A DNA stretch of 64,000 nucleotides, from the NCBI RefSeq assembly GCF_001571145.1, contig NZ_BCTF01000001.1, positions 124,001 to 188,000 on the forward strand, written 5' to 3'. The position numbers and the translations under genes are program-made. A model generated the notes under the pieces. The model had not been told where the DNA came from. It ran no database searches and saw nothing but the letters and a program-made list of their open reading frames with translations. Within the stretch, counting starts at the first letter, position 1. Every line of letters begins with the position of its first letter. Of the stretch, positions 1 through 9,276 are shown one piece after another. Source of the stretch: Hydrogenophaga flava NBRC 102514. Lineage in GTDB: Bacteria; Pseudomonadota; Gammaproteobacteria; Burkholderiales; Burkholderiaceae_C.

Positions 1-205
1 GCCGGTGTTCGGCGATCTCGGCCACCATGCCATCGCCATTGGGCCCCAGGAAGCGGATGGGAGTGCCGGCTTCCCAGCTGCCCTCATAGCGCGAGCCTTC
101 GCTGAACGTTGCGGTCCAGCGTTCGTAGGTGGGTGCATACAGCGTGGTGCGCCAGACGCGTTCGCGCGGCGCGGCGATGTGGATGTCGAACTGCAGGGTG
201 GGCAT
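1..205 (-). CDS. SRPBCC (AHSA1/START-like) domain protein, partial
   Basis: The gene reads leftwards from an ATG at 205 and is cut by the window start, so only about 68 N-terminal residues are visible. They begin MPTLQFDIHIAAPRERVW, the typical first strand of the SRPBCC ligand-binding fold (hydrophobic strand, then APRERVW). A YERWTATFSEGS segment and an ExGxP turn follow, as in AHSA1-like proteins. The family binds small hydrophobic ligands or acts on stress and polyketide substrates; no specific ligand can be named. It lies 81 bp downstream of the YCII/DGPF gene on the same strand, a frequent pairing in proteobacteria. The family assignment is fairly secure and the function unknown. Confidence 0.75.
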   Translation of the reverse strand, partial: MPTLQFDIHIAAPRERVWRTTLYAPTYERWTATFSEGSRYEGSWEAGTPIRFLGPNGDGMVAEIAEHR

Positions 206-286
206 GGCGGGCTCCTTCGTGGCGTCAACCTCACGACGAAGCAGCCTGCGCGAATTCGACAGGCGCGATCTACGGGATTACCCGGA

Positions 287-652
287 TCAGGCGCGACTCT
301 CGTCGAAACAGGGCGCCAGCGCCCGCACCTCCACCGTGCACCACTGCGCGGCCGGGCATTCGTGGGCCAGCGCGATGGCCTGCTCGCGCGTCACGTTCTG
401 CAAAAGGAAGAAGCCGCCGATCATTTCCTTGGCCTCGGCGAACGGACCGTCCACGGTCTGGGCCTGCCCGCTGGCGTGGCTCACGCGCACCGCACCGTCC
501 AGCCCCGCCAGCGACTCCACCGCCTTGAGCTGGCCCTGGGCGGCCAGCCGCTCGCCGAACGCGACCATCGCCGCGTAGGCTGCGCGACCCTCGGCCTCGG
601 TGCGGGTGGCGCGCTGGCCGACGGGTTCGTGGATCAGGAGCATGTAGGACAT
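287..652 (-). CDS. YCII/DGPF-domain protein
   Basis: A 121-residue cytoplasmic protein starting MSYMLLIHEP, with the diagnostic DGPFAEAKEMIGGFFLL segment near residues 68-85 that defines the DGPF branch of the YCII superfamily (ferredoxin-like fold). Relatives are often encoded beside ECF sigma factors or SRPBCC proteins, and their biochemical role is unsettled. Here the SRPBCC gene follows on the same strand, so the two may be co-transcribed. No sigma factor gene is visible in the window. The length is normal for the family. Confidence 0.85.
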   Translation of the reverse strand: MSYMLLIHEPVGQRATRTEAEGRAAYAAMVAFGERLAAQGQLKAVESLAGLDGAVRVSHASGQAQTVDGPFAEAKEMIGGFFLLQNVTREQAIALAHECPAAQWCTVEVRALAPCFDESRA

Positions 653-789
653 CGGGGGCTTTCGCGGGAGGACAGGCTGCGCATGCTACACAGGGGCCTG
701 CTGGCGGAAAAGCGCTGTGTTGACCCGCCAGTTCTGGCGTTCGCCCGAAAACCACAGGGCTAGGATGGACACAACCTCCCGGATCTGCC

Positions 790-1206
790 ATGGCGCTCTA
801 CGAAATCATCTACACCAGCCTGGCCTCGCGCGACCTGCCGCCCGAGGAACTCGCGCAGCTGCTCGACAAGGCCCGCGCCCACAACGCCTCGCAGGGCATC
901 ACCGGCATGATGATCTACCACCGGCGCGAGTTCATGCAGTTGCTCGAAGGTGAGCAGGCGGCGGTGCAGGCGCTCTACGAGCGCATCGCCGGCGACCCGC
1001 GGCACCAGCAGCTGCGCAAGATCTGGGACGGCCCGATCCGCGAGCGCGGCTTCTCCGACTGGGGCATGGCCTTCGTGGCGCCCGACGAACTGGCGCTGCG
1101 CGAGAAGCCGGGCTACCAGGACCTGCTGGCCCAGGGCCCGCGCCATGCACCCAGCGACTCGACCGGCAAAAAGCTGCTGCTGACGCTGCGCGACGACTTC
1201 CTCTGA
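790..1206 (+). CDS. stand-alone BLUF blue-light sensor
   Basis: A 138-residue protein that is essentially one BLUF domain, the flavin (FAD)-binding blue-light receptor module. Residues expected for the photocycle are present: Tyr8 (in EIIYTS), Asn32 (HNASQGITG), Gln50 (FMQLLEGE), and Trp91 and Met93 (FSDWGMAF). No EAL, GGDEF, cyclase or HTH output domain is attached, so it should signal through a protein partner. Comparable short BLUF proteins such as PixD or YcgF-type receivers act that way. It is divergent from the YCII gene; the cupin gene and the chemoreceptor follow on the same strand. The partner is not evident from sequence. Confidence 0.92.
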   Translation: MALYEIIYTSLASRDLPPEELAQLLDKARAHNASQGITGMMIYHRREFMQLLEGEQAAVQALYERIAGDPRHQQLRKIWDGPIRERGFSDWGMAFVAPDELALREKPGYQDLLAQGPRHAPSDSTGKKLLLTLRDDFL

Positions 1207-1290
1207 GCCCCTGGGGGCACACAAGCCCATACCCGGGCAAGGCCTACCCTCCCATGGTGCAATTCCGTTTTGCATGCACAGGAGATCGCC

Positions 1291-1566
1291 ATGCCCAAGA
1301 CCTTTGAAACGTTCAAGAGCGTCGCCCTGGCCGAGGGCTATGACGAGGTGCTGGAACGGGTGTGGGCACCGGACACGGTGCTGGAGGAACACACACATCC
1401 GTTCGCGGTGAAGGCCAAGGTGGTGCAGGGCGAGATGTGGCTCACTGTGGGCGGCGAGACCCGGCACCTGGTGCCGGGCGATATGTTCGACCTGGAGTAC
1501 GGGGTGCCACACGCCGAGCGCTACGGCCCCGAAGGTGCGACCTACTGGGTGGCCCGGCTGAACTAG
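1291..1566 (+). CDS. small cupin-domain protein
   Basis: A 91-residue single-domain cupin. The ATG at 1291 is preferred over an in-frame TTG at 1270 because AGGAG lies 7 bp before the ATG. A cupin pattern is visible: EEHTHPF, then [14 protein letters not shown], then [17 protein letters not shown]. These supply the G-E-turn and the His/Glu metal ligands of motif 1 and the PGD...H of motif 2. Small cupins bind a metal or small ligand and serve as sensors, isomerases or stress proteins. Nothing here specifies the ligand. The neighbouring BLUF gene ends 84 bp upstream and may be co-transcribed. Confidence 0.82.
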   Translation: MPKTFETFKSVALAEGYDEVLERVWAPDTVLEEHTHPFAVKAKVVQGEMWLTVGGETRHLVPGDMFDLEYGVPHAERYGPEGATYWVARLN

Positions 1567-1796
1567 TTCGGGCCGACCGCCGGGACGAAGCACCACGTCG
1601 GCGCAACACGCAGATGGCCCGCAAAGCCAGCAACTGGCCCGGGTTCACGCCGATATTCCCCTCAAGGGCCGCGCGCCCGGCATCGATACTGCCCAAACAC
1701 AGGGATGTATTTCATGCCCGTCCGGCCCGTGCGATCACGTGCCCAGGACGGCGCTGGTGTCGACACGTCCAGCCCCACCACACAAGGAAGCACCCC

Positions 1797-3332
1797 ATGA
1801 AACTGCGCAACCAGATCCTGAGCTTCGGCCTGGCCGGCGCCGCCCTTGCAGCGATGGTCGGCGGCATCGGGCTCGTCGCCTCGAACCAGCTGGGCGGATC
1901 GATCGACGAGGCGGTGCTGGCGAGTACCGCGCTGCAGGCCAGCCAGGAGGCGGACATGATGCACGACGCCATCCGTGGCGACGCGCAGCTCGCCTACCTG
2001 GGCGCGCTGGAGAACGACAAGGCCCGGCTCACCGAGGCCGAGAAGGGTCTGGCGGACCACTCGGAGACGTTCGTCGCGGCTCTGGACAAACTGAAAAGCC
2101 TGCCCCTGAGCCCCGCGTCCCGGGAGGCCGAAGCCGCGGCGCGCCCGCTGGTCATGAAGTACATCGACGCAGCCGGACGGGTGGTCAAGGGATCGGGCAG
2201 CGATGTGGCCGCGGCGCGTGAGGCACTGCCCGGGCTGCAAACCGCATTCGCCGAGCTGGAAGACAAGATGGCGGAACTGTCCGAGCACATCGGACAGTCC
2301 GGCGAGCAGCTGAACGCGCAGGCCAAGGCCAGCGTCCAGCAGGTGCAGCTGGCGATCGCCGCGGCTCTGCTGCTGGCCACCGCCGTGATGGTGGGTGCGG
2401 CGCTCTGGGTGGCCCGCCGGATGGCGCAGCCGATGGCGCATGCGGTGGATGTCGCCGACCGCCTGGCGCAGAGCGACCTCACCGCCGAGATTCGCACGGC
2501 TGGCAACGACGAGACGGTGCGCCTGCTGGAAGCCATGGCGCGCGTGCAGACCAACTTCTCCAGCATCGTGCGCGGCGTGCAGGCCAACGCCGACAGCGTG
2601 GCCACGGCCAGCACCCAGATCGCGCAGGGCAACAACGACCTGAGCCAGCGCACCGAACAGCAGGCCAGCGCCATCGAAGAAACCGCGGCATCGATGGAGC
2701 AGCTTGGCTCCACCGTCAAACAGAACGCCGACAACGCCCAGCAGGCGAACCAGCTCGCGCAGAAAGCGTCGAGCGTGGCCGTTCAGGGTGGCGACGTGGT
2801 CGCCCAGGTGGTCGACACCATGAAGGGCATCAACGATTCGAGCAAAAAGATCGCCGACATCATCAGCGTGATCGACGGCATCGCGTTCCAGACCAACATC
2901 CTGGCGCTCAACGCCGCGGTGGAAGCCGCCCGCGCCGGCGAGCAGGGCCGCGGCTTCGCGGTGGTGGCCGGCGAGGTGCGCAACCTGGCTCAGCGCAGCG
3001 CCGAGGCGGCCAAGGAGATCAAGAACCTGATCACCGCCAGCGTGGAGCGGGTGGAGCAAGGCAGCACGCTGGTCGACAAGGCAGGGGCCACCATGACCGA
3101 GGTCGTCGGCAGCATCCGCCGGGTGACCGACATCATGGGCGAGATCACCGCGGCCAGCGCGGAACAGAGCGCGGGCGTGTCGCAGGTGGGCGAAGCGGTG
3201 GCGCAGATGGACCGGGCGACGCAGCAGAACGCCGCACTGGTGGAAGAGAGCGCCGCCGCCACCGAAGGACTGAAGCTGCAGGCGCAGCAGCTGGTGGCCG
3301 CGGTGGCGGTGTTCAAGCTCGCCCAGCGCTAG
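1797..3332 (+). CDS. methyl-accepting chemotaxis protein
   Basis: A 511-residue inner-membrane chemoreceptor. The ATG at 1797 has an AAGGAAG ribosome-binding site just upstream. A first transmembrane helix spans about residues 7-29. A roughly 160-residue periplasmic four-helix-bundle sensor follows, then a second transmembrane helix (about 188-210), a HAMP linker and the MCP signalling hairpin. The signature [20 protein letters not shown] is at the hairpin tip, which contacts CheA and CheW. The tail ends FKLAQR with no NWETF-like pentapeptide, so it lacks the usual CheR/CheB tether. No other che gene is in the window. The ligand is unknown; 4HB-type sensors in this group often bind amino acids or organic acids. 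Confidence 0.95.
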   Translation: MKLRNQILSFGLAGAALAAMVGGIGLVASNQLGGSIDEAVLASTALQASQEADMMHDAIRGDAQLAYLGALENDKARLTEAEKGLADHSETFVAALDKLKSLPLSPASREAEAAARPLVMKYIDAAGRVVKGSGSDVAAAREALPGLQTAFAELEDKMAELSEHIGQSGEQLNAQAKASVQQVQLAIAAALLLATAVMVGAALWVARRMAQPMAHAVDVADRLAQSDLTAEIRTAGNDETVRLLEAMARVQTNFSSIVRGVQANADSVATASTQIAQGNNDLSQRTEQQASAIEETAASMEQLGSTVKQNADNAQQANQLAQKASSVAVQGGDVVAQVVDTMKGINDSSKKIADIISVIDGIAFQTNILALNAAVEAARAGEQGRGFAVVAGEVRNLAQRSAEAAKEIKNLITASVERVEQGSTLVDKAGATMTEVVGSIRRVTDIMGEITAASAEQSAGVSQVGEAVAQMDRATQQNAALVEESAAATEGLKLQAQQLVAAVAVFKLAQR

Positions 3333-3368
3333 GGCGCCGCGCACCCCGCGGGGCGGCGCAGGCCTCGG

Positions 3369-4133
3369 TCAGAGCTTCGAAAAGTCCGGCTTGCGGCGTT
3401 CCATGAAGGCGCCGAAGGCCTCCTTGGCGGCCGGCTCGCCGAGCATGCGGCCGAAGCTCGCGCCCTCTTCCGCCATGGTCGCCATCACCAGGGCGGCGTT
3501 GCCCTTCTTCATCAGGCGCTTGGTCTCGACCAGAGAGGCCAGCGGCTTGGCCGCCAGCTTGCGCGCCACCGACTGCGCGTAGCCGGTGACTTCGCTGGGC
3601 GGCAGCACGCGGTTGACCAGACCCACTTCAAGCGCGGCCTCGGCCATGAAGGGTTCGCCCAGCAGCAGCGCCTCGGCCGCGCGGTGGTAGCCCAGCATCT
3701 GCGGCACCAGCAGGCTGGACGCGGCCTCGGGGCACAGGCCCAGGTTCACGAAGGGCATGGAGAAGGCGGCGTTGTCGCCCGCATACACCAGGTCGCAATG
3801 GAACAGCAGCGTGGTGCCGATGCCCACCGCCGGGCCGCAGACCGCCGCCAGCAGCGGCTTGGGGAACTGCGCGATGCCGCGCAGGAAGCGGAACACCGGC
3901 GAGTCTTCGGTGGCGGGCGGGTTGTTCAGGAAATCGCCGATGTCGTTGCCGGCACTGAAGGTGGTTTCGTTGCCCTGGAACACCACCACACGCACGGCGG
4001 GGTCGGCGGCCGCGGCGGCGACTGCGTCGGCCAGCGCGCCGTACATGGCGGCGGTGATCGAGTTCTTCTTGTCGGGGCGGTTGAAGGTCAGCGTGGTGAT
4101 GCCGGCTTCGGTGTGGACGAGGATGTCGGACAT
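3369..4133 (-). CDS. enoyl-CoA hydratase/isomerase (crotonase family)
   Basis: A 254-residue crotonase-fold protein starting at the ATG at 4133 (MSDILVHTEAG). An in-frame upstream extension to 4721 is the shadow of the patatin gene and was not used. The oxyanion-hole segments FSAGNDIGDF and CGPAVGIGTT are visible. Only one of the two hydratase glutamates is present: the second site has LGLCPEAASS, but the GGGCE-type glutamate is replaced in GIGTTLLFHCDL. That pattern suits a delta3,delta2-enoyl-CoA isomerase or a specialised hydratase better than classical crotonase. It forms part of the minus-strand beta-oxidation cluster that continues at 6579-13971. Confidence 0.9.
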   Translation of the reverse strand: MSDILVHTEAGITTLTFNRPDKKNSITAAMYGALADAVAAAAADPAVRVVVFQGNETTFSAGNDIGDFLNNPPATEDSPVFRFLRGIAQFPKPLLAAVCGPAVGIGTTLLFHCDLVYAGDNAAFSMPFVNLGLCPEAASSLLVPQMLGYHRAAEALLLGEPFMAEAALEVGLVNRVLPPSEVTGYAQSVARKLAAKPLASLVETKRLMKKGNAALVMATMAEEGASFGRMLGEPAAKEAFGAFMERRKPDFSKL

Positions 4134-4278
4134 GGTGGTGTGCTCGTTCAAAGGGGTCAAAAAGTCGGGGCAAGTTAACACGAAAGCGAGGTCCGGCGTG
4201 GGGTGGCTTGCCCAATCCGCGACACGCTGGCACCGCGCTTCTACACTCGGTCGCATCCTGCTGTCCGTGAGCGCTCCG

Positions 4279-6573
4279 ATGCCCCAACCGATCCCTACCC
4301 TCTGGCTGCGCGCCCTGCTGGCCGCTCTGTGGCTGCTGCTGTCGGCCAGCGCGGTGAACGCACAGGCTCCGGCGCCCGCTGCGACCTCGTCCGCCGCGCA
4401 GAAGCCCAAGGTCGCCCTGGTGCTCTCGGGCGGCGGGGCGCGCGGGCTCACGCATGTGGGCGTGCTCAAGGTGCTGGAAGAAATGAAGGTGCCGGTGGAC
4501 ATGATCGTCGGCACCTCGATGGGCGCGATCATCGGCGGCCTGTACGCCGCCGGCATGAGCGCCGAAGACCTCGAGCGCGAGCTGCTGAAGGTGGACTGGG
4601 GCGACGTGTTCGAGCGCCGCGTGCCGCGCCAGCTGCTCTCGCAGCGCCGCAAGGAAGAGGATTTCGAGCTCTCGCCGGTGCTGGAAATCGGCTTCCGCGA
4701 CGGCGAGTTCCGCCTGCCCACGGGCGCGGTGTCGACACGCTCGCTGGAGCTGCTGCTGCGCCGCTACACGCTGTCCACGCGCCTGCTGGCCACCTTCGAC
4801 GGCCTGCCCACCCCGTTCCGCGCCGTCGCCACCGACATGGAGACCGGCAAGGCCGTGGTGCTGGACCACGGCGACCTGGCCGCCGCCATGCGCGCCAGCA
4901 TGTCGGTACCCGGCGTGTTCGCGCCGCTGGAGGTGGACGGCCAGATCCTCGGAGACGGCGGCCTGGTGAACAACCTGCCGGTGGACGTGGCGCGCCGCAT
5001 GGGCGCGGACGTGATCATCGCGGTCAACATCGGCACGCCGCTGGCCGGGCGCGAGACCCTGGGCAGCCTGCTGGGCATCACCACGCAGATGGTCAACATC
5101 CTGACCGAGCAGAACGTGCAGGCCAGCATCGCCACGCTCACGCCCGCGGACCTGCTGATCCAGCCCTCGCTGGGCAAGCTGACCTCGGCCGATTTCGAGA
5201 AGGCCCCCGAGCTGGTGAAGATCGGCCTGGACCACGCGCGCAGCGTGTCCGAGGCGCTCGGGCGCTTTTCCACCGACGCGGCCGGCTACGCGCAGTGGCA
5301 GGCCAGCCGCGGCATGAACGCGCAGGCCTACGCCGAACGCATGGGCCAGATCAAGACGGTGCGCTTCGAGGGCGTGTCCGAGAGCCGGGTCGAGCCGCTG
5401 GCGCTGGCGCTGGACACCGCGCCCGGCCAGCGGGTGAACGTGCCGCAGATCGAGGCCGACCTGCAGAAGCTCTCGGCCACCGGCGACTACGACCGCGTCG
5501 ACTACCGGCTGGAGCGGGTGCGCGACAACACCGACGAGACGCTGGTCATCGGCCTGCGCGAGAACGACTGGGGGCCCAACTACCTGCGCCTGGGCCTGGA
5601 CCTGCGCACCGATTTCGACGGCCGTGGCGACTTCAACCTGCTGATCGGCCACAACCGCCACTGGTTCAACGACAGCGGCGCCGAGTGGCGCAACCGGCTG
5701 CAGATCGGTGCCTCGCTGGCCGCCTTCTCGGAGCTCTACCAGCCGCTGGGACGCGCCAACGACAGCTTCGTCGCGGGGTATGTGGACGCCAGCCTCAGGC
5801 GCCTGGAGGTCTACGGCGCCGACGGCCAGGCACTGGGCACCGGCACGCGGCAGGGCCTGAAGCTGGGCGCCGACTACGGCTGGCCGATCGGCCTGCTGGG
5901 CCGCTACGGCGACCTGCGCCTGGGCGTTCAGCTGGGCCTGCACAAGGCCACGCCCGAGCTGGTCTCGCGCGAAATCGACGACAGCGAAGTCATCGCCACG
6001 CAGAAGTGGCGCGACGTGGGCGTGCGCGCGGCGCTGATCTCCGACCAGCTGGACTACGCCAACTTCCCCTCGTCGGGCTACCGCTTCCAGAGCGAGCTGG
6101 CGGCGGGCCGGCGGCGCCTGGTCTCGGGGGGCGAAGACGTCTCGTTCAACCGGCTGGAGACGAACGGCAGCACGGTGCACTCCTGGGGTGTGCACACGCT
6201 GAACATCGGCGCCCGCTTCGCCCGCGCCACGCGGGTGCCGGTGGGTGCCATCGACGAGTTCTCGCTGGGCGGGTTCCAGCAGCTCTCGGGCTACCGCGTG
6301 GGCCAGGTCGCGGGCAACTACCTGCTGTTCGGACGCCTGACCTACTACCAGCGCCTGCCCTGGAATGTGGGCGTGGCGCGCGCGCTGTTCGCGGGCGGTT
6401 CGCTGGAAGGCGGCAACGCCTGGGCCAGCCGGCGCGACATCAGCATCCACGGCCTGCGCTGGGGCACCAGCCTGTTCATCGGCGCGGACACGGGCATGGG
6501 GCCGCTGTACCTGAGCGTGGTGAGTGCGCCCAAGGGGTACACGGGCCTCTACCTTTTCCTGGGCAGACCGTAG
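4279..6573 (+). CDS. patatin-like phospholipase with POTRA and beta-barrel (PlpD-type, type Vd)
   Basis: A 764-residue secreted protein. Residues 1-30 form a signal peptide (LRALLAALWLLL...VNAQA). A patatin phospholipase domain follows, with the glycine-rich oxyanion loop SGGGARG, the nucleophile elbow GTSMGA and the Asp-Gly dyad in DGGLVNN. A single POTRA-like region (about 355-430, KTVRFEGVSES) precedes a long C-terminal part rich in alternating strands that resembles BamA/FhaC outer-membrane barrels. This is the architecture of PlpD from Pseudomonas, a type Vd autotransporter whose lipase domain is exposed at or released from the surface. It is divergent from the crotonase gene, and TACACT at 4242-4247 may be its -10 box. 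It breaks the strand continuity of the beta-oxidation cluster. Confidence 0.92.
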   Translation: MPQPIPTLWLRALLAALWLLLSASAVNAQAPAPAATSSAAQKPKVALVLSGGGARGLTHVGVLKVLEEMKVPVDMIVGTSMGAIIGGLYAAGMSAEDLERELLKVDWGDVFERRVPRQLLSQRRKEEDFELSPVLEIGFRDGEFRLPTGAVSTRSLELLLRRYTLSTRLLATFDGLPTPFRAVATDMETGKAVVLDHGDLAAAMRASMSVPGVFAPLEVDGQILGDGGLVNNLPVDVARRMGADVIIAVNIGTPLAGRETLGSLLGITTQMVNILTEQNVQASIATLTPADLLIQPSLGKLTSADFEKAPELVKIGLDHARSVSEALGRFSTDAAGYAQWQASRGMNAQAYAERMGQIKTVRFEGVSESRVEPLALALDTAPGQRVNVPQIEADLQKLSATGDYDRVDYRLERVRDNTDETLVIGLRENDWGPNYLRLGLDLRTDFDGRGDFNLLIGHNRHWFNDSGAEWRNRLQIGASLAAFSELYQPLGRANDSFVAGYVDASLRRLEVYGADGQALGTGTRQGLKLGADYGWPIGLLGRYGDLRLGVQLGLHKATPELVSREIDDSEVIATQKWRDVGVRAALISDQLDYANFPSSGYRFQSELAAGRRRLVSGGEDVSFNRLETNGSTVHSWGVHTLNIGARFARATRVPVGAIDEFSLGGFQQLSGYRVGQVAGNYLLFGRLTYYQRLPWNVGVARALFAGGSLEGGNAWASRRDISIHGLRWGTSLFIGADTGMGPLYLSVVSAPKGYTGLYLFLGRP

Positions 6574-6578
6574 CCCCT

Positions 6579-7403
6579 TTATTCCTTGTAGTACACCACC
6601 TGATGGCTGGAGCACAGCAGGTGGCCGGCCTCGCTCCAGAGCAACGCGGTCTGGTCGAAGAATCCGTTGCGGAAGGCCTGGGCCCGCGCCTGGCCCAGCA
6701 CCCAGCCGTGGCCGACCTCGGCCAGCTGCGCAGAGCCGGCGTGGAAGTACACCGTCATGGACACGGTGCCCGCCGGCACGCGCGTGGCGCGGCGCAGCCA
6801 GATGCGCGGGAAGAACACATCCGCCAGCGCGGCCAGGCCGCACAGGTCCAGCGGGCGCGGCACCGCTTCGCGCATCCACAGGCGCGAACGGCTGTCGCTG
6901 CCGCTGCCGTCCCAGGTGTGCGGAATCGCGCCCTCGATAGGCCGCATCTCGTAGCGCCGGATCCACTCCACCGGCGAAGGCACGGTGTAGGGCTTCAATT
7001 CGTCCGGCTTGCGCACGGCGGGCATGGGTTCGTCGTCCACGCTCCAGGTGCTGCGGCGCGCGGCCGTGACCACCGAGGCCGTGACCACGGTCTCGGCCTC
7101 GCCGGACGCGCCGGTCTGCGTGATGGAGACCACCCAGTGCTGGGCGGACCGGTTGGTGCGCACCGGCTGCGCCGACACGGCAAACGGCCCGTCGGCCAGC
7201 GCCGCACAGAAGTTCACCGTCAGCGACAGCGGCTCGCCCAGCAGCGCCGGGTGCAACATCACGGCGTTGAGCGCCGTGGCGGCCGTGATGCCACCGAACG
7301 GGCCGACCATGTTGGCGTAGGCCGGCGAAGTGGCGCCACCGTACTGACCGTCGCCTTGTGGCCTCAGGGCGATGGCATCGTCAAAAGCATGTGAAGCATT
7401 CAT
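6579..7403 (-). CDS. acyl-CoA thioesterase, double-hotdog family
   Basis: A 274-residue protein starting MNASHAFDDA at 7403; an upstream in-frame stretch to 7490 lacks support. It has the TesB-like double-hotdog layout. The N-terminal hotdog includes MVGPFGGITAATALNAV, where the substrate helix begins, and the C-terminal one includes LWMREAVPRP and a terminal SSHQVVYYKE strand. Family members hydrolyse acyl-CoA to free fatty acid and CoA. It convergently abuts the patatin gene (6 bp apart) and belongs with the beta-oxidation genes on the same strand, where it could relieve acyl-CoA build-up or recycle CoA. Confidence 0.85.
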   Translation of the reverse strand: MNASHAFDDAIALRPQGDGQYGGATSPAYANMVGPFGGITAATALNAVMLHPALLGEPLSLTVNFCAALADGPFAVSAQPVRTNRSAQHWVVSITQTGASGEAETVVTASVVTAARRSTWSVDDEPMPAVRKPDELKPYTVPSPVEWIRRYEMRPIEGAIPHTWDGSGSDSRSRLWMREAVPRPLDLCGLAALADVFFPRIWLRRATRVPAGTVSMTVYFHAGSAQLAEVGHGWVLGQARAQAFRNGFFDQTALLWSEAGHLLCSSHQVVYYKE

Positions 7404-7477
7404 GAGCACATAGTCTCGTTGCGTTGAAGAAGACTTTCGGTCGTTTTTCTGGACCACACCAGCACACACCATCCTCC

Positions 7478-8026
7478 ATGCCCAACACATTTCTAAGCGA
7501 GATATCCATCAACCCCACCAATGCGGCCATCCTGGCCCGCTGGCAGGCGCTGGCGTTGCCCCATGCATGGCTGGTGGCGGGGTGCCTGTTTCAGACGGTG
7601 TGGAATCTTCGGAGCGGAAAGGCGCCGGACGCCGACATCAAGGACTACGACATCTTCTATTTCGACCCCGACGACTTGAGCGAAAGAGGCGAACAACAAG
7701 CCCAGGCCAGGGCCGACGCACTTTACAAGGATCTCGGAGTTCACGTCGAGGTGGCCAACCAGGCACGGGTTCACCTTTGGTATCCGGGGCACTTTGGTCG
7801 CCCCTGCCCTGCGCTGGTGTCGGCCGAAGACGGCATCCGACGTTTTCTTGTCCTCGAAACCTGCGTCGCCGTGAGGCCCCACGAGGTGCACGCCCCCAAC
7901 GGCCTGGATGGCATGTACCAGGGACGACTCACCCCCAACCCCCTGACGCCCTTCCCTGAACTGTTTGCCCGCAAGGTGGTCAGCTACCAGTCGCGCTGGC
8001 CTTGGCTGAGCGTCTCACGGACTTGA
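7478..8026 (+). CDS. nucleotidyltransferase family protein (DUF925)
   Basis: A 182-residue protein from the ATG at 7478 (MPNTFLSEIS). It carries the nucleotidyltransferase-fold pattern of the DUF925/NTP_transf_6 family: LVAGCLFQTVWN, then DADIKDYDIFYFD with the acidic metal-binding pair, then VEVANQARVHLWY. It ends with the family's PNPLTPFPELFARKVVSYQSRWPWL. Function is unknown, and homologues are scattered single genes. Base composition looks less GC-rich than its neighbours, and it sits alone on the plus strand inside a minus-strand operon-like cluster. Acquisition by transfer is plausible but not proven. Confidence 0.85.
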   Translation: MPNTFLSEISINPTNAAILARWQALALPHAWLVAGCLFQTVWNLRSGKAPDADIKDYDIFYFDPDDLSERGEQQAQARADALYKDLGVHVEVANQARVHLWYPGHFGRPCPALVSAEDGIRRFLVLETCVAVRPHEVHAPNGLDGMYQGRLTPNPLTPFPELFARKVVSYQSRWPWLSVSRT

Positions 8027-8054
8027 GCGGGGAGCGCCGCCGCACCCCGCTCAA
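8023..8054. terminator. bidirectional terminator-type hairpin
   Basis: A perfect 10-bp inverted repeat, TTGAGCGGGG and CCCCGCTCAA, is separated by a 12-base loop. It sits between the convergent DUF925 gene (whose stop lies in the left arm) and the thiolase gene. There is no long U-run on either strand, so termination efficiency is uncertain, but position and symmetry fit a shared terminator. Confidence 0.6.
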
Positions 8055-8058
8055 CGCT

Positions 8059-9267
<1,209 letters not shown>

Positions 9268-9276
9268 GTCGCTTCC

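Noticed and set aside
1362..3332. A 656-codon frame suggesting a cupin-chemoreceptor fusion
   Set aside because: The first 145 codons are the cupin gene read out of frame plus intergenic DNA. The chemoreceptor has its own ribosome-binding site and ATG at 1797.
3369..4721. A 450-codon version of the crotonase gene
   Set aside because: The extra N-terminus is antisense to the patatin gene. The crotonase fold starts exactly at the ATG at 4133.
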